DNA of 64,000 nt from Melanopsichium pennsylvanicum (lineage: Eukaryota; Basidiomycota; Ustilaginomycetes; Ustilaginales), in assembly GCA_900208305.1 (NCBI GenBank), contig OAPG01000015.1, positions 124,001 through 188,000 of the forward strand, given 5' to 3'. The notes beneath the pieces were generated by a model. It saw only the letters and a program-made list of their open reading frames with translations. It did no database searches and was not told where the DNA came from. This document shows, piece after piece, positions 1 through 10,500 of the stretch (position 1 is the stretch's first letter; each line of letters begins with the position of its first letter). A program made the translations under genes and the position numbers.

Positions 1-115
1 TAGTCAAAGTCGAGTATTATTCTTCAACTCCCTTGGTTTGCGACAAAGCTTGTCATCATCGTACCTGTCTCTTTTCCGCAAGTATCCTTTGCAAGAGACA
101 TTGAGCTAGGTCAGA

Positions 116-805
116 ATGCCTCAAGTGAATCCCGAAATCTTTCATGGTGAGAAAAGTCGCACATGACCGACATGCAAACACACATTAACTCGGGATCTTG
201 TGCCTGAACCCCCCCCCTTCATATCCACCCTTCCTGCTTTTTCAGCAAAGGTGTACGACATCACGCGCCAAATCCCTCCAGGGCAAGTCACCTCGTACGG
301 TCACATTGCAAAGCTGACCGGTCACCCCTCCCATTCAAGGCTTGTAGGGTCAGCATTGAAGTTCCTCCAAGATCCCACTGTACCTTGGCATCGCGTTATT
401 TCTTCCTCCGGTGCCATAGCCGATCGAGGAGATGGTGGACAAGCCGCAGCTAGACAAGCACAGAGATTGCAACAAGAAGGTGTACAGGTAATCCATGGGA
501 GAGGAGAGGGCGTGACGATTGACTTTGGACACGCCAATCCTAATGCCAAGTACAGGGTCAGTATGACGAGATACGGCTGGTTTCCCGATCAAGTTCACCT
601 AGAAGGATACGATGACCAAGACGAGATGCTGCAAGCACAGGATCACGATCTAGCAAGATTAGAAAGAATACCAGTCAAGCAAGAGGATGATAGCGAACAA
701 GAGCCGTTTGAAGAGCAAGCTCCGGAACGCATCCACGTGAAAAAGGAAGAGGAGGAAAAAGCAGAATTGAGCTCAGATTTGAGCGACCTCAGTGAACAAG
801 AATAG
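116..805 (+). CDS. atl1: Alkyltransferase-like protein (ATL), two exons
   Basis: Predicted non-enzymatic DNA-lesion sensor of the MGMT family, which binds O6-alkylguanine, flips it and directs the site to nucleotide excision repair. Exons are 116-146 and 246-805 (196 aa). The intron 147-245 has a GTGAGA donor and TTTTCAG acceptor. Splicing gives an N-terminus ending in FHAKVYD, matching the start of fission yeast Atl1, and avoids a non-ATG start inside the intron. The helix-turn-helix DNA-binding domain spans about residues 11-120. The active-site PCHRV of true methyltransferases is PWHRV here, with W58 replacing Cys, the hallmark of ATL proteins; R42 is the likely arginine finger. An acidic tail from about residue 140 holds two V-K-x-E sites (K155, K176). 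It converges on SPT16 across a 231-bp gap. Confidence in the family is high; the first exon is inferred. Confidence 0.9.
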
Positions 806-1036
806 TATTGTGGCCGAGATTGCAAGGTTCTCGACAGTCTGTCAGACTCGAATCGCAATGCCAAATGCTGCATGCCCGCCACAATGTCGGCACAAACATG
901 TCTCATCCCAGACTGCTTCTGACTGATGCGCAAAAGTAAGGCAGACAGAATCATGCCAGACATGAAATTGCGATTGCAAGCCGGGTTAAAAAATATCGTA
1001 CAGGATCACCATGGGCGAGGAAAGCCGTCGTTCAAA

Positions 1037-4000
1037 TCAGCGACGCTTGCCCTTCTTTCCTCCATCATCTTCATCGTCCGACCCGCCCTGTTGCCGCCTC
1101 TTCTTCTCGTCAGCCCTGGCCGCCTTCCTCTCCAACTCGTCCCAATCCTCACCTTCTTCGCTCTCATCCTCGAATGCCTCTGACCCGCTCTCGTCTTCGG
1201 CAGAGTCACCAAAGTCACTTCCTGAATCCGACTCCACATCCGTCTCCTCTTGCCCATCATCCATATCACTTCCGAACTCGGAACCCGACTCGCTCTCATC
1301 CGAGCCTTCCTCGTCCGATCCCGACTGCAAGAAGCCCCAACCACCCTCAACGAAGAAATCATAGGGATCCTCGTTGACAGTCTTCATGATCGCACCCCAG
1401 TTCAAGTTGACTGCTCCTTCAGTCACGCAGATGTCTACCGAGTCGAGCCACTGCTTGACATCGTCCAACGACGTCGTCGGAATCGACGTGACGTGCATGG
1501 GCGCGCGAGAAAAGTCGGAAAAGACAAACACCATATCGAACGACTGCAATCCAAATTGCACACGTTCCAGATGCACAATCTCGACGTCCGTCAGAGTGAT
1601 GATCAGGAAAGGAGGGTCGGTGAGGTGAACCAAGCAATCGGTGGTGGGCTGCAAGAGCACGTTGGTGCGGAAGGGCACACCGCTGAATCCAAGTTCACGG
1701 TATGGCACGTCGACGCTTACCCGTCCTTCAGAAGCTTCAGCAATACGCTCAGCAAACAACTTGAACTCCTTGTTGAGCTGCGATCTGCGTCGGCGCTCCT
1801 CCTGCTCGAGTTCAATTTCGTCCTCATCACCCGATCGGTACTTGCGTTTGCGATTTCCGGTCTCGTCAAACTGCACGTCAGACGCCTCGCGGTAGAATTG
1901 AATGTCCTTGGCCTTCCTCTTGCCAATCATGATGGGTGACTTGAGGTGGATGTGAACGATGACGATCAACTCCTTGTCACATGGTTGGAAGAAGAGGTGC
2001 TTCATGTTGGAGAAGAGCAGGTCGATCTTCTGGTCCGGTCGGAGTGGCGAAGAGAATCGCAAACCGTTTTGATGGATGGTGAGGTCTCCTGGCACGCGCT
2101 TGCCCTCCATCGCGGGTCGTGGGAACACTTCAGGAAGGGTGTATGTGCGGGACTTGGACAGGATGAGCTTGTCCTGCTCAACGACATCGGCGAGCTCTTT
2201 CTCCTCAGCCTCGCGCTTGGTTGCCGACTTGCGCAACTCGGTGATCTCGCGGAAGAGTTCCGTGAAGCGCTGCGAGTCGGTGGAGCGGTAGCTCATGCTA
2301 CGCACAAACGTCGCATCAGGGTCGTCGAAGGGCACGTCCTCCTTCTTACCTGCGATCTGACCGGGAGTGACAAAGTTGAGACGAAGGTACGTGTACTCAC
2401 CCTCATCGCTCTTGCTGATGTTCTTGAGGGTGTTGACGTGGAAAGGAACGGCGTAGCCGTAGATGGGCAAGATGATGGACTGAGCACGGTGATCGACCAA
2501 GATTTTGAGATCTGCCACTTTCGCCGGCAGCAGATTCTCACGTTTGTAACTCTCGAACTTCTTGAACACCTTCTCGTTTGACGCGTTGCCTTCGCCGTCC
2601 TCGCCGGCAAAGCGCGCAAGGCCATCCTCCTGCTTCTGCTTGGCGAGCTCCTTTTGATGCGCCTTCATCTTTTCAGCTGCTGTGTCATCGAGGGCTGCAC
2701 CTCGGTTTTTGTTCCTGAGCACCTTGCCGCCTGGTGTGACCTTACTGTCCGCCTTCACGGGGCTCCTACGTGCCTCCACTTCTTCTTCCTCCTCGTCGTC
2801 CTTGAAGAAAAACGCCATGTCGTTGGTGCCGCGAACACGGTCAGTGAGGAAAGTAGCAGCGCCGCCCTCGTTGATGCGCAGAGTGTCGATGAGGAGGAGC
2901 GAGTACACCTCATTTTTGTGGTTGGGGTCATCGAGATCCTGAAAGCCAACCGAGAGGTTGATGACCGTGTCCTTTTTGAGCGTGCGGTTGTTCTTGGACG
3001 AGAGCACGTAGGCACTGTCGCGGAACTCGAGACCGATGCCGAAGCCAATGTTTTTGACGAACGACTGCACGAGCTTGTCATCCTTGGCGCGGACGATCTC
3101 GACAGCCTTGGTGTAGATGTCTTTGCAGGCGGCGCCGGCACGCAGATGCTTGTCGGCGAGCTCGGTCTGGAGCTCGTGCAAGAATGCATACATCTTCTGC
3201 TGGCTGCTGTGTGGGTCGATGAGGTAGGTTCGGCCGATGTTGGAGCAGTAGTTGCGGTACTTGACACCCATGCTGGCAATCACGACGCCGCCGTTGCCGT
3301 CAGCGCCCTGGAGACGCTTGGTTGTGGAGACGGCCGATGTCTTGAGATCGTATTCACCACCCGACTGAACAATAGGGGTATAGCACCAGTCAGCAAGCGC
3401 GAGATCGGCACCTTCGAGACCTTTGACCTTCTTCCACATCTTGTTGTCGTCAAGCTTGCCCTCGATGCGCTCCGAAAGCTGCTCATGGGTGACCTTTTTG
3501 CCCTCGTCGAGGATGGTGGACATTTCATTTTCAAAGTAGCCCGACATGACGGCGGAGCTCATTCTGGACGCGTACTTGATGGCTTTGATCTCTTCTTCAT
3601 CCTTGCCCGCCCAAATTGCACTGAGGGAAGCACTGACATCGACCGTCTTGAGGTCTTTGCTGCCCTGGGCCTTTTCGAAGACAGACCGCCACTCGTCAGC
3701 GAATTTGCCAATGGGCTTATCCTTGGGCAGACAGCCAACTTTGGGACCTTGAGCGTCGATCTTCGAGATGAGATTGTCCCAGATGGCTTTGTTGCTCGCT
3801 TCGTCCTTGGATCGTTTCAAGATCTCGATTTCGAAGGAAGAGTTGGCTTTCTTGAGAGCCTCGAGGTGAACTGCTTTGGACGCGGAGGTGACAAAGGTGA
3901 CAGCGTTCTTTGTGAAGAGGATGACGGTGGAGGGGAATTCGTAGCCGAGCAACCATGAATGGATGGCGGTGGTCTTGGAGTAGATCAAGTCGTCATTTTG

Positions 4001-4135
4001 ACCACCCATTACGACCAGCATTGAGTCGACCTGTCCGAGTTGTTCACAATCTGCGCTGCCATCCTTCCAGGCGGAAAGGAGCTTGTCGACCCTTCGCTGG
4101 AAGGCGCCAGCATCGATCTGGATCTGTTCCGACAT
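1037..4135 (-). CDS. SPT16: FACT histone chaperone subunit SPT16
   Basis: Large subunit of the nuclear FACT complex (with Pob3), which reorganises nucleosomes during transcription and replication. The single uninterrupted frame of 1032 aa matches the usual fungal length (about 1030). Domain order follows the family: an N-terminal inactive M24 aminopeptidase-like lobe (about residues 10-440), a charged linker (about 450-520), the dimerisation and middle domains with tandem PH folds (about 530-930), and an acidic Ser/Asp/Glu tail from about 950 ending in a basic KKGKRR cluster. The M24 lobe lacks an obvious metal-binding set, as in all SPT16 proteins. The ATG at 4135 has no in-frame competitor upstream. 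It is divergent from ATG8 with a 1.48-kb gap and convergent with ATL. Confidence 0.97.
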   Translation of the reverse strand: MSEQIQIDAGAFQRRVDKLLSAWKDGSADCEQLGQVDSMLVVMGGQNDDLIYSKTTAIHSWLLGYEFPSTVILFTKNAVTFVTSASKAVHLEALKKANSSFEIEILKRSKDEASNKAIWDNLISKIDAQGPKVGCLPKDKPIGKFADEWRSVFEKAQGSKDLKTVDVSASLSAIWAGKDEEEIKAIKYASRMSSAVMSGYFENEMSTILDEGKKVTHEQLSERIEGKLDDNKMWKKVKGLEGADLALADWCYTPIVQSGGEYDLKTSAVSTTKRLQGADGNGGVVIASMGVKYRNYCSNIGRTYLIDPHSSQQKMYAFLHELQTELADKHLRAGAACKDIYTKAVEIVRAKDDKLVQSFVKNIGFGIGLEFRDSAYVLSSKNNRTLKKDTVINLSVGFQDLDDPNHKNEVYSLLLIDTLRINEGGAATFLTDRVRGTNDMAFFFKDDEEEEEVEARRSPVKADSKVTPGGKVLRNKNRGAALDDTAAEKMKAHQKELAKQKQEDGLARFAGEDGEGNASNEKVFKKFESYKRENLLPAKVADLKILVDHRAQSIILPIYGYAVPFHVNTLKNISKSDEGEYTYLRLNFVTPGQIAGKKEDVPFDDPDATFVRSMSYRSTDSQRFTELFREITELRKSATKREAEEKELADVVEQDKLILSKSRTYTLPEVFPRPAMEGKRVPGDLTIHQNGLRFSSPLRPDQKIDLLFSNMKHLFFQPCDKELIVIVHIHLKSPIMIGKRKAKDIQFYREASDVQFDETGNRKRKYRSGDEDEIELEQEERRRRSQLNKEFKLFAERIAEASEGRVSVDVPYRELGFSGVPFRTNVLLQPTTDCLVHLTDPPFLIITLTDVEIVHLERVQFGLQSFDMVFVFSDFSRAPMHVTSIPTTSLDDVKQWLDSVDICVTEGAVNLNWGAIMKTVNEDPYDFFVEGGWGFLQSGSDEEGSDESESGSEFGSDMDDGQEETDVESDSGSDFGDSAEDESGSEAFEDESEEGEDWDELERKAARADEKKRRQQGGSDDEDDGGKKGKRR

Positions 4136-5617
4136 GGTGCTTGAGACCTAGATTCAATGAGAAGCGGGGGCAGCAAAGCAAAGCGGCAAAGCGCGATCGC
4201 AAGACACTGTCCGTAGCGATGCCTGCGATTCGAGAGCGAATCAACTTGTGGCTCGTAGAGGCAGGGTGGGTAGTCTTGCGCAGTCTCCGACTTTGGTGAT
4301 TTGGCTGTGGCGAGGCAGCGAATGATGTGAGTGAGCCTTGCAATGCTTGCAGCTTTGCTTTTGAAGGGAAGGTTGACGATCCAGGAGCTGTGACGAGATG
4401 ATGATGGAGAGACCGAGAGCGACTGTGAAAGGCTGAGTCAAGTCTGAGCAAAGTCGACAGCAGGCCAGAGCGGCTTGTGCGTACTGTAAAAATCTAGCCA
4501 CTTTTGAGTCGAAAGAGCGAGCGTGTCGCATTTCTTCTGAGGCGCGTGTGGCTACACTCACACTCTTTCGAGTCTCTCTCAAAGAGTTTTTGTTGATCAC
4601 CCCCGAGTCCTGGGGCAGGCCCGATTTTGTCGTAGCCTTGTTCTACAATGTCGGGGAGGGAGCAAGTACAGGATAAATGCACATGAAAAAAATCTAACAA
4701 TTAGTCGATTTTGTGGATGTGGCCAATGTTCGAGACTGTTGATCTCAGGGGTCACAAGAGCCGCGCAACGATACGCAGTCTCGCACACCCTTATGAAATG
4801 CGCGGTCGGTATCTGAGCTGATCAGAGCCTGAGCAGACTACGCACGAGAGCAGCCCTTGAAATCACGTCGTCGAACTCAGTCACAGTGTGGTCGGCAACT
4901 GCCCGACGCAAGCAACACAACTGTCCAGGGTTCGGTTCAGCCAAATTTTGAAAGAAAAAAAGGGTCCTCGTTCAAAGCACAAGCGCGGCAGGTGGTCCGT
5001 GAATGGAGTCGAGGGAGAGAGGGAGGGCGCAGCACACCACAGCGCAGCGCAGCAGCATGCAGTAATTTACAAGGGCTTGCGAGCGGAGCGTGCGCTCTCC
5101 CAACGGCTGGCTGACTGCGCGCGTGTGTGTGTATGTGATTTGAGTTGCAGCGGATGGAGTGCTTGCTCCCTGCTCATCCTCCTCCACACTACAGATTAGC
5201 GACAGCCGTCCGCACTCGTCAGCTCCTTTTGAGACCCCCACCACCACCACTGTCATCGACTCGAGCACATCCTCTGCAACGAGCCGTCTCCTAATCCAAC
5301 ATTAGATCAGCTATATAAGCTGCTCACAAGAACTGATCACAGTCTCAATCTAACGGCGCTCTTACACCTTGATAACAAACTTGCTCGATTCTCTCCGCTC
5401 ACCGACGCTTTCCTCGGCTCAGCAGAGGCAACATCACGGTATCGCTGAAAGTTTCGTCTGACTGGAGCAACATCATCAACACATCTTGCAGGCAGGACAT
5501 TTACCACTGCTTGAGAGGACAAGACAGACAGTTTGAGGTCGACTTGCCAACCACCTGCTAGACGCACACACTCGATCGAAAGCAAACGCTCCAAAAGCGA
5601 CAAATTCCAATACCAAC
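4136..5617. other. Divergent SPT16/ATG8 intergenic region
   Basis: No gene is supported here. The left part contains a GTACTGTAA element at 4482-4490 and the middle a GCAGTAATTTACA element near 5057, both copies of a motif recurring between genes in this window. The right 330 bp are pyrimidine-rich, contain a TATA-like box and probably form the ATG8 promoter and 5' leader. Confidence 0.6.
5312..5319 (+). promoter_or_regulatory. TATA-like box upstream of ATG8
   Basis: TATATAAG lies about 300 bp before the ATG8 start and is the only good TATA match in this gap. It fits a TATA-driven gene with a leader of roughly 250 nt. This is inference from motif and position only. Confidence 0.45.
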
Positions 5618-5974
5618 ATGCGCTCTGCTTTCAAGAACGAGCACTCTTTCGAGAAGCGCAAGGCTGAGGCCGAGCGCATCCGTCAAAAGTATCCGGATCG
5701 TATCCCTGTCATCTGCGAAAAGGCCGATCGAACCGATATCCCTACTATCGACAAGAAGAAGTATCTCGTGCCCTCGGACCTCACAGTGGGTCAATTCGTC
5801 TATGTCATCCGCAAGCGGATCAAGCTCGCTCCGGAGAAGGCTATCTTCATCTTTGTGGACGAGGTTCTGCCAGCCACAGCAGCACTCATGAGTGCCATCT
5901 ACGAAGAGCACAAGGACGAGGACGGTTTCTTGTATGTTTCGTACTCTGGCGAGAACACCTTTGGCGTTCTCTAA
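5618..5974 (+). CDS. ATG8: Autophagy ubiquitin-like protein ATG8
   Basis: Ubiquitin-like modifier conjugated to phosphatidylethanolamine on autophagosome membranes; it drives phagophore growth and recruits cargo receptors. The 118-residue frame is nearly invariant with fungal Atg8: N-terminal helical extension, the KKKYLVP strand, the FIFVDE segment and the C-terminal YSGENTFG stretch. Atg4 would cut after G116, leaving the lipid-acceptor glycine and removing Val-Leu. The frame has no intron. The start follows a CAAC context and no upstream in-frame ATG extends the conserved sequence. It is divergent from SPT16. Confidence 0.98.
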   Translation: MRSAFKNEHSFEKRKAEAERIRQKYPDRIPVICEKADRTDIPTIDKKKYLVPSDLTVGQFVYVIRKRIKLAPEKAIFIFVDEVLPATAALMSAIYEEHKDEDGFLYVSYSGENTFGVL

Positions 5975-7557
5975 TCACAGCACTGGCCTCTGTTTTGCGC
6001 CAACATCAAAGGCAATGCGGACCCTTTATAGCTCTGACGATGCATGCACGTTTTTCTCGAGGAATTCTCCACCCTCAGCCCGCTCGCACAACAGTGCAGC
6101 ATCCGCACCCATCATCGTCCTTGCCCTCAGTCTTTGCTCGAGTGAACAGCAAATGACCATTTATCTCCTTGATTTTTCCGTATCGTTGTCAAGGAAGCTC
6201 CATTATACGATGAACTCGAGCCCTGTTCTCCTGCTCGGGCCATGTCATCGCTGTCGCTCCGATTCTTCCGCCTCGTCCTGTTCGATTGTTCGAGTCTTAT
6301 CATACCATCCACAAACTCTTACTTGTTCTTGCATGCTATCTCCGCTTCTCTTTGTAATCTTATGTTTTGCTCGGCCCCGCTTCTGTCTCGGTACTGAATC
6401 ATTTAAGTATCGCTTTGCCTTTTGTGCTTGCGCGCCTCTGATGCTCTTGCTCGTTGGTCCCATCCAAGACAAAATTGCTGCCGTTCTTTTGATGACGACA
6501 GATCGGCGTGCACCTTACACATCTTTGTGGTATGAAAAGCCCAAATCATTTCGCTCGAGCGCGCAGAACGTTTTGCTATATAGACACAAGTACATGAGTG
6601 TAGAGGAAGGCATCTCGGAGCCGGATCAGCCAACTGACGGCGCTGATGCTCTCGGTGAATGTCACATGGGATGGACTTGTTCAAAGACGGGCAATCATGT
6701 AAAGCCGCTTCTTATGTGGTCGAGCTTGATGGCGCTTTCGTCCAGCTACACTTATTTTCGCCTTGCCTCGCTTCCCTCCCTGCTCTTTTTGTTTTTGTTT
6801 TTGTTTTTTTTTCTCCCTTTTCTTTTCTTTTCTTTTCTTTTTTTCTTCCTATTTTGATGTTTTTGTCTCGAGTCGTGAGGGCAGAGAATCTCTTTGCTGG
6901 TGGCAGCGGAGTGGGAAGTGATGCTCGAGATGCGATGAAGATCGCATTCTTTTTTGGATGTATTCTGTAGGGATCTGTGTTTGGTGTTCGCCTTTTTCGC
7001 TTTTTTTACAACTCCCGTCGCCATCCAATCATCACTTTCCACAGCCTAGCGAAAAGCGCATCGGAACTTGGCCGTTCAGGTCACCACAGCAAGGCCTCAT
7101 ACTCACGAGTGCCGTTTGGTCCTGCTACCAACTACCTTCCACCTCACCCAGAAAAGTGCGCATATTGCGGGTCGGCAGAACACCTCATTCAATCCGCCAG
7201 ATTTTGCCTTCATCATCATCAATCTCTCTTCCCAAAAGCATCAGGACACAGCAAGCGTCCATCTCGCGTTTCAGCAAAAAAGTCATCTAAGTCATTCATC
7301 GTCTACAATTATCAACCTCACAAAGGCCAACATATGTATTGAATTATCATATCTTCAGCTTCTACCACCCAGAAGAGCGCTTCTTGTAACGCGCGGTCGA
7401 CCGCCTAACCCTGAATTTTCCGTCGAGCGCTTCGCACCTGGTCCATTCCGCGACCGCCTAATCAAAAAGCAGACAAAGCCGAGCTTGAAGACACAGCATT
7501 GTCGGTAGCGAAACCATTTGGGATCCTCGCGTGACTCTTGCTTGACTACCGGCAAGC
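5975..7557. other. ATG8-PP4R1 intergenic region
   Basis: No gene is supported. Open frames here have poor codon use and no recognisable domain. It holds a T/C-rich tract at about 6776-6851 (T-runs followed by TCTTT repeats). The last 500 bp probably carry the promoter and leader of the PP4R1-like gene. Confidence 0.5.
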
Positions 7558-10500
7558 ATGTCGGACGATCGCCCCGCCGAGCCAGAGATTAAAGTCTCAC
7601 AGGACGGTATCAATACCAACTTTAGTCTGTCGCCTCGACTCGATCAACCTCCCTCCCGCCCAATGGGCTCAACCCTTCGAGGTAGACATCACCATCACAA
7701 CCGTAACCACTCGATTGATACAAAAGACCGCACCAGCCCTATTCTTGGCTTCGGTCCCTTGCAATCCTCTGATCGAGCGTGGATTGCCCCTGATCTTGGC
7801 GGCTCAGATCAATCCCCTTTTTCGTCTGACTCCAGCCAGTCGTTGGACCCATCTCGTGGGATGAATGGCTCCCACGATCACCCCTCGGGCCTCTCTGCCA
7901 CCCGTGGTAGAGCAACTTCCAACACCAATTTGGCGCCGTCCAGCTCTCCGAACTTATATCCATCTTCGCGAAAAGTCAGCGCTGGTTCAAGCTCAAACAG
8001 CAGCAGCAGCAGTAGCACCGGTAGTGCTTCTCCCGATACAAGCTTCATCTCAGAAGGGCGGCGACCAACTCCTCGCAGTGCAGACCGCTACCAGCTTAAT
8101 GGCGCTTCTCACCAGCTCGCAGAAGCCAGCAACCGCTGCACTGCCTCTCCTGCCCGCACCTTTTCTGGCGCGCCCATTTCGCCTCGCCTCCAGTCCACCA
8201 TGTCGGCACATGTCGGTCTCGCGCATGCTCGTCGGGCCAGCGCCGATCTCGCCACTGCCCCCTTCCGTGCCCCCTCTCCCATCTTCTTGCCCTCAGCGTC
8301 TCCGCCTACTGTGCCCGCCAACTCCGATCCGCAGCATGCATGGGACTCTGTCTGGCCACGTTCTTCGACTCCGGACCGTGCTGATCAGTTGCGAAAGTTG
8401 GGGTCGATCTCGCCCGTAGCAGGATCTCCTGGGCGAGCTTCGCCTTCTGCGCTCTCCAACTCTATGGACCTCTCCAGATCTCCATCGACCTCTTTCGATT
8501 CTAGCTCCCCAGCCAGCTCGTCTAACACCGTTTTTGGACGACCCAAGGCGCGGCGACCTCATGAGCTGCGCGGATCTTCGTCCTCCCCCGTTCTGCGCAC
8601 GAACTCCAGTGGCCTGCGTGACAGCCACGATCCTTCTAGAAGCCCTCGCAGAAGCCTGGAGACGGCCAGAACCGAGCCTGTCATCAAGATTGGCTTCACA
8701 CCGCCATCCGCGCCCGCAACACCTGGGGAGGCCTCCAGACCCGCCAGTGCTGGTGCTTCGCTCGCGTCTCAAAGTCCAGCAAGCAAGGTTCTATCCCCAG
8801 CCACGGAAGCCGCGCCGCACGTCGACGTTGCGAGTGTCATCGCCTCGCATCGGGCCAGCGGCACAGGTTCCTCTTGGTTTCCAGAACGCGCCGAGTCGCC
8901 TTCAGCGAGCTTCTCGGCTGATCCCAGGAAACGAACCAGCTCGGTGCCTGTGCCTCAAGCATTGCCGCTTCCCACCCGAACTCCGTCGCCCAAGATGTCA
9001 CCGACGTCGCCGCGATCTCCCTTCCTCGAGCTCTCTGCATCGTCTGCCATGGCATCCAACGGCTCCAACATGGGCCACGGCGAGAGCCCGCCCAAGACGC
9101 GCAGTTTTATCGCCATGCCACCCCGCTCGGGCTACGAACTCAGCGATGATCCCGACGACGTCGGCTCCGAAGAGGATGGCTCCAATTCGGAGAGGGAAAG
9201 CGTAGGCACCAACGATGAGGATCTCGAAGGCTCAGAATACGACGATGAGGACATAGCGGATGTGGAAGGCGGTGTGAATGACGACGACAATGATGAAATT
9301 GACGACGAAAGACGCAACAATTCAGAACATGGTGCGGCCAACGGCGTTCTTGATTCCGATGAATCACCTAATCTTGGTTGGGAGGCCGAGCAGTTGTCGA
9401 AAGGCATCCATGACAATGACTCAGCGCCCGAACGACCATCTTTGCCAAAGCGACCCAGTTTGACCAGGTCTGGCGTGGTTCCGCCTCCCATCACCGTCGT
9501 CGAACACATGCGAAGCCCCCTGGATCCCCTCGTCCAAGCCGAAAACTCTGCCCGAGCGCTCGCAGCACAAAAAGGACCAACAGGCAGCGCCATGCTCAGC
9601 TTTTTCCGTGACGAGCCTGGACCTCGGGACAGCCAGCAGCTCGGCATCACCGGCGAATCGCAGATCGGCGATGCAGTGATGCCTTCGGCTTTGGGTCTTG
9701 ATGCCGGAGTAGCGCAACCCTTGGATGCCACGATGGAAGAAGGCGGCAACAAGGGCAACGAGGAAGAGGACGATGATGAGGAGGACGAGCAGGGCTTAGA
9801 TAACGTGCCTGAAAATGCTGAAGAGAGTCTCAACACGCTCGAGCGCATTTTTCTGTTCGCCAAGAGCGACATGGCTTACCACAGAGTGTTGGTCTCGCAG
9901 TCGCTGCCAGACTGGATTCGCGAAGTGGAGCTCAATGATGCTGTCGAATACATCATCCCGCTTCTGAATGGCCTCGCTACGGACGAACTCGACGTCTGTG
10001 CAGCCTTTGCACCTGAGATTGGTCGGGTAATGTGGTTCTTCTTCCGCAACTGTCCAATCGCCGAGCTTGCCGACGACTCTACCGAAATGCAGAATACGGA
10101 TGGAGACGAGGCAGAACGGGCCTCTCGACCCAGGATCAGCCTTGCCACGTTCACGACGCTGCTCTGCGCCCTGTTGCTCAACCAAAACACCGTCATCGCC
10201 GGCGCAACGCAGCAATCGCTCGTTCAACTCTTCTATCGCCTCGATCGCCGCGACATTGAGTTTTCAAAGGAAGAACTTGCTGAGAAGAGTGAGGACGAGG
10301 TTCAGTCCCGGCAGCAGGAGCAAGATCTGGAGAGTTACGTTACCCACGCTTCGGGCCGAGATGGTCAGCCCGTGCCACACGAAGACTACCGTTTTGACGA
10401 TCACTCAAGGTTGGCCGTCAAGAACGAGCTGTTGGAAAATGTAGCGCTCGCTTTGGCTCAGCTCAACCACGGTCGTACCGGTGCAGAGCAAAGCGAGAAA

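Noticed and set aside
200..245. Start of the ATL gene at a GTG codon at 200
   Set aside because: This stretch is the end of an intron; splicing from the ATG at 116 restores a family-like N-terminus.
2654..3958. 434-aa open frame antisense to SPT16
   Set aside because: Shadow of a highly conserved coding strand; composition is a complement artefact.
5892..6857. 321-aa open frame overlapping the end of ATG8
   Set aside because: Starts inside ATG8 in another frame and ends in a T-rich tract encoding Phe/Leu runs; poor codon use.
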